DNA of 64,000 nucleotides from Haliea salexigens DSM 19537. GTDB taxonomy: Bacteria; Pseudomonadota; Gammaproteobacteria; Pseudomonadales; Halieaceae. Position 1 is the stretch's first letter. Each line of letters opens with the position of its first letter. This document shows positions 23,187 to 34,133 of this stretch, in pieces. Position numbers and translations under genes: made by a program. Location of the stretch: the NCBI RefSeq assembly GCF_000423125.1, contig NZ_AUHJ01000008.1, positions 1 to 64,000 on the forward strand. The letters run 5' to 3'. The notes below the pieces were generated by a model, which made no database searches, had not been told where the DNA came from, and saw nothing but the letters and a program-made list of their open reading frames with translations.

Positions 23187-23627
23187 ATGCAATACCTGCA
23201 CACCATGGTCCGCGCCAGCGACCTGGACGCTTCGCTGGACTTTTACTGCAACAAGCTGGGGCTGGTGGAAGTGAACCGCTACGACAGCGAGGGCGGACGC
23301 TTCACGCTGGTCTATCTGGCCGCCCCGGGCGATGTCGAGCGCGCCAGCACGGCAAGTAGCCCGCTGCTGGAAATCACCTGGAACTGGGACCCGGAAAGCT
23401 ACAGCGGTGGTCGTAATTTTGGCCACCTCGCGTACCGGGTAGAGGATATCTATGCCACCTGCCAGCGCCTGCTGGACGCCGGCGTCACCATCAACCGCCC
23501 GCCGCGTGATGGGCATATGGCCTTTATCCGCTCCCCGGATGGCATTTCGATCGAGTTGTTACAGGCTGGAGACAGCCTGCCCGCCGCCGAGCCCTGGGCC
23601 TCCATGCCCAATACCGGGAGCTGGTAG
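23187..23627 (+). CDS. gloA: Lactoylglutathione lyase (glyoxalase I)
   Basis: 146 aa, with CGGAGGA upstream. A vicinal-oxygen-chelate fold protein beginning MQYLHTMVRASDLDASLDFY. The four metal ligands of bacterial GloA are all present in order: His5, Glu in PLLEITWNW, His in RNFGHLAYRV and Glu in GISIELLQ. It converts the methylglyoxal-glutathione adduct to S-lactoylglutathione in the cytosol, using Ni2+ or Zn2+. Length is slightly above the E. coli enzyme because of a C-terminal extension. Its promoter region is shared with the divergent sorted protein gene. Confidence 0.9.
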   Translation: MQYLHTMVRASDLDASLDFYCNKLGLVEVNRYDSEGGRFTLVYLAAPGDVERASTASSPLLEITWNWDPESYSGGRNFGHLAYRVEDIYATCQRLLDAGVTINRPPRDGHMAFIRSPDGISIELLQAGDSLPAAEPWASMPNTGSW

Positions 23628-23643
23628 ACCCGCGTATACAGGC

Positions 23644-24345
23644 TTAGTTGCGCAGAAACGCGAGTATCCAGCGCCCGACGCGCTCCGGTTCGGCGTCTTC
23701 TGCCAGCGAAGCCATGCCGCGGGTGTAGGCCTCTTCACCAATGCGCTCACGGCGAAATTGCATCACTTCCTGCGCATAACCCGGCACGAACTCGGGGTGC
23801 CCCTGAAAGGTAAGTATGTGCTCACCCACCTGGCAGACGGCATTTTCACAGAACTCGCTGCCGGCCAGCACGTCGGCGCCCAGAGCAGGGCTCACCACCT
23901 GATCCTGATGGCTGACCAGAATGGCAAACGCGGCAGCCCCCTGGTCGTGCCAGGCAGGTAGCTGCTGGAACCGGTGCTGGTGGATACCCACACCCCAACC
24001 CTTGGGTGATTTTTCCGTTTTACCGCCCAGCGCCTGCGCCACCAACTGGTGACCAAAACAGATACCCACCAGCTTTTTCCGCCGGGTGTGCAGCTCACGC
24101 ACAAAGTCCATCAGGCGGGCAATCCAGGGGTCGGCATCGTACACGCTGCTCTTGCTGCCGGTAATCAGGTAGCCGTCCACCTCGTCGATAGTTTCCGGGT
24201 AAACGCCTTCCTGCACGTCATAAACGCGAAACTCGATGGCCGGATCGAGCCGACCCAGCAAGGCGATGAACATATCGGGGTATTCCCCGAAATCCGGCAC
24301 CCACTCTGGCCGTACCGCGTCGGTCTTCAATATTCCCAGTTTCAC
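23644..24345 (-). CDS. Class I glutamine amidotransferase-like protein
   Basis: 233 aa from the GTG at 24345 (VKLGILKTD is the usual family start); an ATG at 24384 is an alternative. The triad elements of class I amidotransferases are present: Cys in LVGICFGHQLVAQAL near residue 95 and His/Glu in FQGHPEFVPGY. GMP synthase-like stand-alone amidotransferases of this type are often annotated as possible gamma-glutamyl hydrolases or glutamine amidotransferases; the acceptor substrate is unknown. It is cytosolic. It converges with gloA, with only 16 bp between the stops. Confidence 0.85.
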   Translation of the reverse strand: MKLGILKTDAVRPEWVPDFGEYPDMFIALLGRLDPAIEFRVYDVQEGVYPETIDEVDGYLITGSKSSVYDADPWIARLMDFVRELHTRRKKLVGICFGHQLVAQALGGKTEKSPKGWGVGIHQHRFQQLPAWHDQGAAAFAILVSHQDQVVSPALGADVLAGSEFCENAVCQVGEHILTFQGHPEFVPGYAQEVMQFRRERIGEEAYTRGMASLAEDAEPERVGRWILAFLRN

Positions 24346-24460
24346 CCTGCGCTTCCCGTATTGCCCAACGGCTGAAGCGAGCATGGTAGGAGAGCCCCCG
24401 CCCACTGTAAATTACTAATGCTCAGCCGCCCTGCGGAATTCTTGAGCGGCGGGGCCGACA

Positions 24461-24500
24461 AATTCATAAAACCGTCACACCGCTGTCATGCGGTTGCCAT
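24461..24500 (+). promoter_or_regulatory. PHO-box-like array upstream of the PAP2 phosphatase gene
   Basis: Heptamers occur with an exact 11-bp period: AATTCAT (24461-24467), CCGTCAC (24472-24478), CTGTCAT (24483-24489) and TTGCCAT (24494-24500). The PhoB box consists of CTGTCAT-like heptamers separated by 4 bp; one copy here is identical and the neighbours match 5/7, 5/7 and 4/7. The array ends 22 bp before the ATG of the phosphatase gene, a fitting position for control of the two-gene operon by PhoB. Confidence 0.6.
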
Positions 24501-24522
24501 GCGGCGGCGCAACACTGGGACC

Positions 24523-25053
24523 ATGAAGCTGCTCAATGCCATGCACAGGCTCGACCTTCACCTGCTCACCCGAATCTTTTCCCAGGGTGAGCGGCGCACG
24601 GTGCGCCCTCTCGCACGTGCGCTCTCTCGCTCCGGAGACGGCTACCTGCAAGTGCTGGTGCCGATGCTGCTGTGGCTGCTGAGCGCTCCCTACGCCGAGG
24701 ATTTCGCCACGGCACTGGCTGTGGCCCTTGCGGCGGAACGCACTCTCTACTGGACCCTGAAAAACAGCCTGCGCCGGCCGCGGCCGCAGGTTGCCGTTCC
24801 GGGTTTCCGCAGCCTGATCACGGCGTCCGACCAGTTCAGCTTTCCCTCCGGGCATACTTCAGCCGCCTTCCTGCTCGCGACCATGCTTACCCTGTTCTAT
24901 GGCGGCCCCTTCGCGGTGGTGTTCGCCTGGGCCTGCGGCGTGGCGATGTCACGGGTTCTGCTCGGCGTGCATTTTCCCGGTGATACCCTCGCGGGCGCGA
25001 TCATGGGCGCGGGGTCGGCACTGCTCACTGCACAATTTCTGGGGCTGGCCTGA
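24523..25053 (+). CDS. PAP2-family phosphatase (membrane)
   Basis: 176 aa from the ATG at 24523. The three catalytic motifs of the PAP2 superfamily are intact: K-x6-RP in LKNSLRRPRP near residue 80, FPSGHTSAA near 108, and SRVLLGVHFPGD near 145. Several hydrophobic helices (VPMLLWLL, TSAAFLLATMLTLF, GAGSALLTAQFL) place it in the inner membrane. It probably dephosphorylates a lipid or isoprenoid phosphate such as phosphatidate or undecaprenyl pyrophosphate. The stop overlaps the glycosyltransferase start (TGATG). With the upstream PHO-box-like array, a phosphate-limitation role is likely. Confidence 0.85.
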   Translation: MKLLNAMHRLDLHLLTRIFSQGERRTVRPLARALSRSGDGYLQVLVPMLLWLLSAPYAEDFATALAVALAAERTLYWTLKNSLRRPRPQVAVPGFRSLITASDQFSFPSGHTSAAFLLATMLTLFYGGPFAVVFAWACGVAMSRVLLGVHFPGDTLAGAIMGAGSALLTAQFLGLA

Positions 25054-26126
25054 TGCGTATACTTTACGGCGTGCAAGCCACCGGTAACGGCCATATCAGC
25101 CGGGCACGGGCAATGGCCGAAGCGTTTCGCGGGCTGGATGTTGACGTGGTCTGGCTCTTTTCCGGGCGCGCGCCGGAGCAGCTCTTCGACATGGCACCGT
25201 TCGGCAATTACCTGCACCGGCGCGGCCTGACGTTCGCCACCGAAGACGGCAGAGTGCGCTACCGGCGCACGGTAAGCCAGAACAACCTCCTGCAGTTCCG
25301 GCGCGATGTACGCGCGCTGCCCGTGCAGGGTTTCGACCTGGTGGTCACCGACTTCGAACCCATTGTTGCGCGTGCCGGGCGCAGAGCGGGCATTCCCACC
25401 ATCGGCATTGGCCATCAGTACGCCTTTGGCGGGGCCACACCCACCCCGACAGGGCACTGGCTGGCGCGACAGATCATGCAGTACTTCGCGCCGGTGGACA
25501 GGGGCATTGGCCTGCACTGGCACCCGTATGCCAGCAACGTGCTGCCACCCATCCTCGACCTGCCCGCACTCGACACCCGACCACAGGAGCATGTCGTCGT
25601 CTATCTGCCCTTCGAGGACGCACAGCGCGTCATTGATGTGCTGCAACAGCTGCCACAGCAGCGTTTCGAGCTATTCGGACCAGGCTTGCCGGAGGCCACA
25701 TTCGGTAACGTAAACCAGCACCCGGCGCGGGTTGCCACCTTCAAGCAGGCGCTGGCGAGTTGCGCGGGCGTTATCTGCAACAGCGGCTTCGAACTGGTGA
25801 GCGAGTGTCTGCATTGGCGCAAGCCGGTGCTCACACGGCCCCTGCAAGGACAACTGGAGCAGTTGGCCAACGCCATGGCCCTGCGCCAACTCGGTTACGC
25901 CAGCGTGGCAGAGGAGCTGACCCCCGCTGCATTGCGCACCTGGCTGGCCCGACCCACACCACCGCCCACACTGCATTTCCCGGATGTCGCGGCGGTGCTG
26001 GCCCGCTGGCTGGCGGACGGCGCGCGCGGTGAAACAGGCTCGCTGCAGCGCCAGTTGTGGGGGCGCACATTGCAGCCACGGGAAAACTCGCGCCCCATAC
26101 TTGGGAATCAGCCGGCCATGGGTTAG
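25053..26126 (+). CDS. MJ1255/VC2487-family glycosyltransferase
   Basis: 357 aa. It starts MRILYGVQATGNGHISRA, the typical beginning of this GT-B family, where GNGHISR is the N-domain loop. The C-domain holds LASCAGVICNSGFELVSECLHWRKPVL, the nucleotide-sugar binding region seen in UGT- and MurG-like enzymes. The family is distributed with PAP2 phosphatases in marine gammaproteobacteria and is suspected in glycolipid synthesis. It forms a two-gene operon with the PAP2 gene behind a PHO-box-like site. A plausible joint job is replacing phospholipids by glycolipids when phosphate is scarce: phosphatidate to diacylglycerol, then glycosylation. This is inference. Confidence 0.8.
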   Translation: MRILYGVQATGNGHISRARAMAEAFRGLDVDVVWLFSGRAPEQLFDMAPFGNYLHRRGLTFATEDGRVRYRRTVSQNNLLQFRRDVRALPVQGFDLVVTDFEPIVARAGRRAGIPTIGIGHQYAFGGATPTPTGHWLARQIMQYFAPVDRGIGLHWHPYASNVLPPILDLPALDTRPQEHVVVYLPFEDAQRVIDVLQQLPQQRFELFGPGLPEATFGNVNQHPARVATFKQALASCAGVICNSGFELVSECLHWRKPVLTRPLQGQLEQLANAMALRQLGYASVAEELTPAALRTWLARPTPPPTLHFPDVAAVLARWLADGARGETGSLQRQLWGRTLQPRENSRPILGNQPAMG

Positions 26127-26145
26127 CCTGACGCCTCTTCAGGCT
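26125..26145 (+). terminator. Hairpin after the PAP2-glycosyltransferase operon
   Basis: AGCCTGA and TCAGGCT form a perfect 7-bp stem with a 7-base loop starting at the glycosyltransferase stop codon. There is no T run, so if it acts as a terminator it is weak. It also lies just before the RBS of the cytochrome gene. Confidence 0.35.
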
Positions 26146-26159
26146 GAGGTATTCACACC

Positions 26160-28406
26160 GTGCTGCGCACACTCTTTATCTTCTGGCTGGCACTTGCCGC
26201 GCAGGTTCAGGCCTCCAGTGACTTTGTCGGCGGCGAAAGCTGCACCAGCTGCCATGCGCAGCAGCACGCGCTGTGGCAGGGTTCACACCACGACCTGGCG
26301 ATGACCACGCCAACGCAGGACACGGTGCTGGGCGACTTCGACCAGGCCACCTTTACCCACCGCGACATTACCACCACATTCTTCCGCGAGGGTGACCAGT
26401 GGATGATCCGCACGGCGGGTGAAGACGGCAAGCTGGCCGATTTTCCGGTGCGCTACACCTTCGGCATCTATCCGCTGCAGCAATACCTGCTGCCGCTCTC
26501 CCGTGGGCGGTTACAGGCCTTTGAAATTGCCTGGGATACGCGCCCGGCGGCAGAGGGCGGGCAGCGCTGGTTTCACCTGAATCCGGAGGAGATAACCGAC
26601 CACACCGACCCGCTGCACTGGACCGGACCCTACATGAACTGGAACACGCGCTGCGCCGAGTGCCATAGCACCGAGGTGGAAAAGCGCTACGACGCAGCCA
26701 CACGCAGCTTCGATACCCGCTTCAGCGCGGTAGACGTGAGCTGTGAGGCCTGCCACGGCCCCGGAGAAGCGCACTTGAAGCTGGTAGAGAACGGCCGCGT
26801 AGAGGAAGTCGCGGGCGCCGGTTTCCCGCTCGCGCTGGGCCAGCGGGGCGACTGGGCCTTCAGAGACGGAGCCGCCATCGCCAGCCGGCTGGAACCGCTG
26901 GAGGGAAACACCCAAATCGACAGCTGTGGCCGCTGCCATTCACGGCGCGGCACCCTGGGGGAATACCACTACGGCAAGCCGCTGCTGGATACCCATCGAC
27001 TGGCGCTGCCGGAAAGCCCGCTCTACTACCACGACGGGCAGATACGCGACGAAGTCTTTGTATACGGCTCCTGGGTGCAGAGCAAAATGCATCAGGCCGG
27101 GGTGGTCTGCAGCAACTGCCACGAGCCTCACAGCCTGCAGTTGCGGGCCCCCGGCAACGGGGTGTGCGCGCAGTGTCACCAGGCCGCGGTCTACGACCAG
27201 CCGGAGCACCACCATCACCCGCAGGCCTCCAGCGGTGCGGCATGCGCCAACTGCCACATGCCGGAAACCACCTACATGGTGGTGGACCCGCGTCGCGACC
27301 ACAGCATGCGCATTCCCCGGCCCGATCTGAGCGTGACCATGGGCGTGCCCAATGCCTGCAACCAGTGTCATACCGACAAAGACGCCAACTGGGCGCTGGC
27401 CGCAGTGCGGGACTGGGGCGTGAACTTCACCGACTCCGGCTCCCACCCCGCACGCGCCCTGCAGCGATTGCATGAAGGCCAGGTGCAAGCCGTGCCTGAC
27501 GTGCAGCAGCTGGCGGCGGACGGCAGCGCAACCCCCATCATGCGCGCAACGGCCTTGACCGCCCTGGGACAGGCGGGCGTTGCGCCTGCGCCCGAAACAC
27601 AGGCACTGCTGCAATCCACCGAGCCCTTGCTGCGCCTGGGCGCGGTACGCCGCCTCGCCAATCAGCCGCTGCAACAGCGCTATGGTCTGCTACAGCCGCT
27701 GGTGAACGATAGCGTCACCAGTGTCCGCATGGCAGTCGCTGAAAGCCTCGCACAGGTGCCACTGGCACAGCTGACAGAGCCCGATGCCGAGGCGTTGCGC
27801 CAGCTGTTTGCGGAGTACACCGCGATCCAGGCGGAGCACGCCGACATGCCCGGCGTCCAACTGCAGCTGGGCATGTTCCTGCTCAATCGCGGCGACCTGC
27901 CAGCTGCTGAAAAAGCCTACCGCGAGGCGCTGCACCTGAATCCACAGCTGCTGCCGGCACGCCTGAACCTCGCCGACCTGCTGCGGCTGCTGCAGCGCGA
28001 GGACGAGGCGCGCAGTGAGTTACAGGCCGCCCTCGCAATTGCACCGGATAACGCCGCCGCACTGCACGCCCTGGGGCTACTGGAAACCCGCGCGGGCAAG
28101 CGGGAAGAGGCTATGGATTACCTGCGGCGGGCGGCTGAACTGGAAGAGCAGGGCACGCGCCACCGCTATGTGTATGCCATCGCCCTGCACGACAGCGGCG
28201 AGATAACACAGGCCATTGCCACGCTGGAGGCGGTGCAACGCCAGGCGCCGGGCAACGCGGATATCCTGTTGGCGCTGGTCAACTATACCGCCAACAGCGG
28301 GGACCTTGAGCGGGCCCGCCACTGGGCAGAGCTGCTGCTGGCCAGCGACCCGGACAACCCCAGTTACCGCGCGCTGCTGAACCGCCTGAGCGGCAACAGC
28401 AGGTAG
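26160..28406 (+). CDS. Octaheme c-type cytochrome fused to HEAT-like and TPR repeats
   Basis: 748 aa from a GTG; signal peptide RTLFIFWLALAAQVQA. Eight CxxCH heme motifs lie at about residues 28, 165, 195, 256, 317, 336, 362 and 400 (CTSCH, CAECH, CEACH, CGRCH, CSNCH, CAQCH, CANCH, CNQCH), within the region of the cytochrome c554/c552-like family. Residues about 450-550 look HEAT-like, and residues about 560-748 form TPR repeats (AEKAYREALHLNPQLLPARL, repeated Ala/Leu pattern). It is a periplasmic electron carrier or redox enzyme, with the repeats as a scaffold for a partner. The substrate is unknown; no nitrite-reductase CxxCK motif was seen. Confidence 0.85.
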   Translation: MLRTLFIFWLALAAQVQASSDFVGGESCTSCHAQQHALWQGSHHDLAMTTPTQDTVLGDFDQATFTHRDITTTFFREGDQWMIRTAGEDGKLADFPVRYTFGIYPLQQYLLPLSRGRLQAFEIAWDTRPAAEGGQRWFHLNPEEITDHTDPLHWTGPYMNWNTRCAECHSTEVEKRYDAATRSFDTRFSAVDVSCEACHGPGEAHLKLVENGRVEEVAGAGFPLALGQRGDWAFRDGAAIASRLEPLEGNTQIDSCGRCHSRRGTLGEYHYGKPLLDTHRLALPESPLYYHDGQIRDEVFVYGSWVQSKMHQAGVVCSNCHEPHSLQLRAPGNGVCAQCHQAAVYDQPEHHHHPQASSGAACANCHMPETTYMVVDPRRDHSMRIPRPDLSVTMGVPNACNQCHTDKDANWALAAVRDWGVNFTDSGSHPARALQRLHEGQVQAVPDVQQLAADGSATPIMRATALTALGQAGVAPAPETQALLQSTEPLLRLGAVRRLANQPLQQRYGLLQPLVNDSVTSVRMAVAESLAQVPLAQLTEPDAEALRQLFAEYTAIQAEHADMPGVQLQLGMFLLNRGDLPAAEKAYREALHLNPQLLPARLNLADLLRLLQREDEARSELQAALAIAPDNAAALHALGLLETRAGKREEAMDYLRRAAELEEQGTRHRYVYAIALHDSGEITQAIATLEAVQRQAPGNADILLALVNYTANSGDLERARHWAELLLASDPDNPSYRALLNRLSGNSR

Positions 28407-28424
28407 ACGGTTGTAGCGGCGACA

Positions 28425-29015
28425 TCAGCCGCCGGCGGGGGCAAACACCAGGTTGAACGTCACCGGCACCGCGGTGCTGATGGCGTTCAGCCCCGCGACT
28501 GACTGCAACGCCTGCACGCCCTCAGCGAGGCCGAAGGTCTCGGCATTGACCACCACCGGGCGTGCGCTGATCACCCGCAACAAGCCGCCCTCGGAGCCGG
28601 TAACCAGAACCGGCACCGACAAACTGGCCTCTTTGTCGTGCAGCGTCAGCATGACCTCGATATCGGTGGATACCACACCCCCGTCGGTCACGATGTCCAG
28701 CACGTCCGGAGACACGTTCGCGCTGATGTTCGCTGCGGGGAACTGCGCCGTCTTGAACAGCAGCTCGCGCATGCGTTCGTTGCGGATGGGGATCATCGTT
28801 TCCACACTGTCGAGGTCAATGCCCAGCTGTACCTGTCCCTCGGCACTGACGAACCCGACCAGCGAGGTAAACTGATGGCTCTCGGCAATCGCGTCATTTT
28901 TGATCGACAGGAAATCCAGGCTGGATCGGCTGTTGTCCAACTCCCATTGGGCCTGCACCAACGTGCTGCCCAAGAGCATGGCCGCGGCGAACAGCCCTCT
29001 GCCTACTATTTTCAT
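28425..29015 (-). CDS. YceI-family periplasmic protein
   Basis: 196 aa from the ATG at 29015 with GGAGG 7 bp upstream. The signal peptide is KIVGRGLFAAAMLLGSTLVQA. The mature part starts with the typical YceI pattern WELDNSRSSLDFLSIKNDAIAESHQF, continues with DLDSVETMIPIRNERMRELLF and ends with a beta-strand motif. YceI proteins form a lipocalin-like beta-barrel that binds isoprenoid-type lipids in the periplasm. The precise ligand is unknown. It is convergent with the octaheme cytochrome gene. Confidence 0.88.
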   Translation of the reverse strand: MKIVGRGLFAAAMLLGSTLVQAQWELDNSRSSLDFLSIKNDAIAESHQFTSLVGFVSAEGQVQLGIDLDSVETMIPIRNERMRELLFKTAQFPAANISANVSPDVLDIVTDGGVVSTDIEVMLTLHDKEASLSVPVLVTGSEGGLLRVISARPVVVNAETFGLAEGVQALQSVAGLNAISTAVPVTFNLVFAPAGG

Positions 29016-29213
29016 TGTCTTGCCTCCATCCTGTCTGTGAACTGGGTCCAACTATAACGGCTTTGAGCACAAAGTCCGCTGTCAGTTCACATTGCCGTGC
29101 TCAGTCAGGCGAGGACTTCAGAGTATCTTTCGTGAGGCTGGCATCGCCGGCGCTGCATCTGGCCCGGGTCGCAGCGCGGGTGAGGCGCGGCGGCGAACGG
29201 TAAAAACCGGGCA

Positions 29214-31136
<1,923 letters not shown>

Positions 31137-31192
31137 TTAGTCGAGCCTGCTGCATTGTACCCCAGCGGCAGGGCAGCACGCCCGTTTCCGGC

Positions 31193-32041
31193 CTAATCCT
31201 GCAGATAACCGCCGGAATTCAGGTCTACGGTAAACGGGACATCCCACACGCGGGAGACGCCTGTTTCTATGTGACCATCGGCGTGCAACGCCAGCCAGCG
31301 GTAGCCCGGTGGCAGGGTGTCGGCCCGGAAGTTGTCGCTGCCCGGAGCAAACTGCACGCAGGTTGACGGCGAACCGAGCAGACGCAACCCCTGCCATTCG
31401 CGATCCACCTCTTGATGCACATGCCCCCAGAGCACACCGCGCACCGAGGGAAACTCCGCCAACACCGCAAACAGCGCATCCGCATCGGCGACGTGCTGCT
31501 CATCGAGCCACTGGCAGCCAATCGGCAGTGGATGATGATGCAGGCACACGAGACTGTGCAGGTTCTCACGCGCGGCCAACGCCAGCGCCTGGCGCAACAG
31601 CGCCAGCTGCTCTTCACCGAGGTAACCGCCAACTTCGCCCGGCACCTGGGAATCGAGCATTACCAGCTGCCAGCCGCCAAAACGGATGTCGTTGCTGAGC
31701 AATGTACCACTGATGTCCACCTCGACCATGCAGGCACGATCGTCATGGTTGCCCGGCAGCCAGAATTGCGGCGCATCGAAGCGATCAAAATAACCGCGCA
31801 GTCGCTGATAGGCGTCGAGATAGCCGTGATTGGACATATCGCCGGTGCCCAACACCGCATCGACTTGCGGTTGCTCACGCAGCGCCAGGTCGATCACGGC
31901 CTGCAGGGAATGGTCGGTGTCCATGCCCAGCAGCTTCTCTCCCGCCTCCTGACACAGGTGGGTATCGGTCAACTGCAGCAGGCGCACCACACTACTGGAT
32001 ACGGGCACTACCTGGCGTTTGAGTTCAGCCATTGCCATCAA
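31193..32041 (-). CDS. cpdA: 3',5'-cyclic-AMP phosphodiesterase CpdA
   Basis: 282 aa. The calcineurin-like metallophosphoesterase motifs appear in order: QLTDTHLC, VLGTGDMSNHG, LPGNHDDRA, LVCLHHHPLPIG and VLWGHVHQEVDREW. These supply the Asp, His and Asn ligands of the dinuclear metal centre. CpdA hydrolyses cAMP in the cytosol and limits CRP activity. Its start region overlaps the stop codon of yqiB by 4 bp, so it is co-transcribed with it and lies upstream of parE in the same direction. Confidence 0.93.
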   Translation of the reverse strand: MMAMAELKRQVVPVSSSVVRLLQLTDTHLCQEAGEKLLGMDTDHSLQAVIDLALREQPQVDAVLGTGDMSNHGYLDAYQRLRGYFDRFDAPQFWLPGNHDDRACMVEVDISGTLLSNDIRFGGWQLVMLDSQVPGEVGGYLGEEQLALLRQALALAARENLHSLVCLHHHPLPIGCQWLDEQHVADADALFAVLAEFPSVRGVLWGHVHQEVDREWQGLRLLGSPSTCVQFAPGSDNFRADTLPPGYRWLALHADGHIETGVSRVWDVPFTVDLNSGGYLQD

Positions 32042-32502
32042 CGCCCGGCATTCTGGCCCGGCGTCGTAGTCGGCAACTGGCCGAGACCATTGGCCTGGCA
32101 GTGCGCCAGCCAGTCACCGAGGAACTGATTCTGTTGCAGCTTCTCGTCCTGCTGGAACATGTGCGCATTGGGGTAACTGTAGCGCGCCTGGATGCGGCTC
32201 TGGGACTGAAAGGCTCCCACTTCGAGCATCCCCGCATCGTGGTAGGCGCGCACATCGATGACCAGCCGGCGTAGCCAGCGGTCCTCGCCGTGCACCTGGT
32301 GCAGGCGAAAAAACGTGGTGTATCGACTGCGCTCCAGCACCTCCAGACGCACCCGCGCCTCGCCGAGCGCAAACTCGCGAACATTGGCCTGCTCATAATC
32401 CGGGAACAGGCGCAGCAGGCGCGCGTAGTTGGCCTCACACAGCGCGTGCAGGTGCTTCAGGTCCGTTTTGAAAGGGCGCTTGCGAGCCCGCTGCACTGCC
32501 AT
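32038..32502 (-). CDS. yqiB: DUF1249 protein YqiB
   Basis: 154 aa. It starts with a basic segment (RARKRPFKTDLKHLHALCE) and continues with NYARLLRLFPDYEQ, the standard YqiB opening. The core has many conserved aromatic and charged residues (SRYTTFFRLHQVHGEDRWL) and MLEVGAFQSQSRIQARYSYPN. It is cytosolic; function unknown, but its place upstream of cpdA is conserved in gammaproteobacteria. In E. coli nudF precedes it; here tolC is directly divergent and nudF is absent. Confidence 0.9.
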   Translation of the reverse strand: MAVQRARKRPFKTDLKHLHALCEANYARLLRLFPDYEQANVREFALGEARVRLEVLERSRYTTFFRLHQVHGEDRWLRRLVIDVRAYHDAGMLEVGAFQSQSRIQARYSYPNAHMFQQDEKLQQNQFLGDWLAHCQANGLGQLPTTTPGQNAGR

Positions 32503-32705
32503 CGACCTTGTCCTGTACCGATAATAGCCCGCCGCAGGCGCAGAAGGTGGCGGCGCAGGCCCTTTGAAAACGCCGAGTGTAGCACTTGTCTCCGGGAAAA
32601 CCGCGAGTATATTACCGCTTTTGCGACCCGGTTAACGCATGCGGTGAGCCGCTCAGGCTGCTACACTCGCACTCGCTAAAGCACAGGCAGGACAGAGGAT
32701 TCAGG

Positions 32706-34127
32706 ATGAGAAAGACAGGAGCCGCATTGCTGGCGCTCGCACTCTGCGCGGGTGTCACTCCCGCCGGGGCGGAGTCCCTGCGCGACATCTACGAGCTGGC
32801 ACTGGCCAACGATGCGCAATTGAAAGCCGAAGAGGCACAGTACAAAGCCAATCTGGAAACAGAGAACCTGGGCCTGTCTGCACTGTTGCCGCAAGTAAAC
32901 GCTAACTATAATTATACGGATGTTGATCGCAGCTCCACCGACGAGAGCTTTTCTGTCGACGGCGGCATCGGCGGTGGCCTGGAAACCGTACAGACCATTA
33001 CCGACATCGACACCACCCGCGACGGCTACGAAGTGAGCCTCAACCAGGCCCTGTTCGACCTGCCGGCCTGGTTCACCTTCCAGTCGGGCAAGGAATTCAC
33101 CAAGCAGGCCGAGGCGACCTTCGCCGCCAACCAGCAAAACCTGATTGTGCGCGTGGCAGAAGCCTACCTGCTGGTGCTGCGTGCGCAGGACAACCTGGCG
33201 GCATCGCGCGCTGCGGAAAAAGCCTTCGAGCGCCAGCTGGAGCAAACCCAGCAGCGGTTTGAGGTGGGGCTGATCGCCATCACGGATGTGTACGAAGCAC
33301 AGGCCGCCCGCGACCTCGCCCAGGTCAACCGCATCGTCGATGAAAACAACGTATCCGTTGCACTCGAGCGCCTGTCGGTGCTCACCGGCCGCGCGCACAG
33401 TGAACTCGACGTGCTCAAGGACGACTTCGCCGTCAACCCGCCGGTGCCTGCCGATCGCGCGGCCTGGGTGGAGTTTGCCCTGGAAAACAACTTCAGCCTG
33501 CAAGCCTCGCGCTACGCCGAGGAGGCCGCCCGTCAACTGGCCAAGGCCAACAAGATGGAGCACGCGCCACGGTTGAGCGGCAGCTACACCTATTCCGACT
33601 ATGAAACCGAGGGCGACCTGACCCGCGCGCCCGCCACGGGCTTTGAAACCTCCCCCGACAGTGAGCTGGACGAGAACATCTGGCAGATTCGTCTGGACGT
33701 GCCGCTCTACAGCGGCGGTGCGGTGAGCGCCAGCCGGCGCCAGGCGGCACAGGAGTTCAACGTGGCGCGAGAAAACCGCATCAACCTGGCGCGCACCACG
33801 GTCACTGACGCCCGTTCACTGCACATGACCGTCATCAGCGATGTCTCCCGCGTGGCGGCGCGCGCCCAAGCCATTGTGTCGTCGAAGAGCGCCCTGGACG
33901 CCACCCAGGCCGGCTACGAAGTGGGCACCCGCAACGTGGTCGACGTCCTCAACGCACAGAACACCCTGTTTGCCGCCGAGCGCGACTACGCCAACAGCCG
34001 CTACGACTACATTCTCAACAGCATGCGGCTCAAGGCCCAGGCTGGCCTGCTGAGCCCGGAGGACGTCTACCGCCTTGACGAGTCGCTGGAGTCACCACCG
34101 CCGCCCACCGCCAGCACCACACCCTGA
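32706..34127 (+). CDS. tolC: TolC family outer-membrane channel
   Basis: 473 aa from the ATG at 32706, preceded by CAGAGGATTCAGG. The signal peptide GAALLALALCAGVTPAGA is cleaved before ESLRDIYELALAND, the classical start of mature TolC. Two OEP repeats follow (LGLSALLPQVNANYNYTD, then FEVGLIAITDVYEAQAARDLAQ; second copy LKAQAGLLSPEDV after GTRNVVDVLNAQNTLFAA). It forms the trimeric outer-membrane exit duct of type I secretion and drug efflux. Its position divergent from yqiB-cpdA-parE is the conserved tolC locus, which favours TolC itself over a CusC- or NodT-type protein. A second OEP gene lies at 57954. Confidence 0.93.
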   Translation: MRKTGAALLALALCAGVTPAGAESLRDIYELALANDAQLKAEEAQYKANLETENLGLSALLPQVNANYNYTDVDRSSTDESFSVDGGIGGGLETVQTITDIDTTRDGYEVSLNQALFDLPAWFTFQSGKEFTKQAEATFAANQQNLIVRVAEAYLLVLRAQDNLAASRAAEKAFERQLEQTQQRFEVGLIAITDVYEAQAARDLAQVNRIVDENNVSVALERLSVLTGRAHSELDVLKDDFAVNPPVPADRAAWVEFALENNFSLQASRYAEEAARQLAKANKMEHAPRLSGSYTYSDYETEGDLTRAPATGFETSPDSELDENIWQIRLDVPLYSGGAVSASRRQAAQEFNVARENRINLARTTVTDARSLHMTVISDVSRVAARAQAIVSSKSALDATQAGYEVGTRNVVDVLNAQNTLFAAERDYANSRYDYILNSMRLKAQAGLLSPEDVYRLDESLESPPPPTASTTP

Positions 34128-34133
34128 GCGCCA

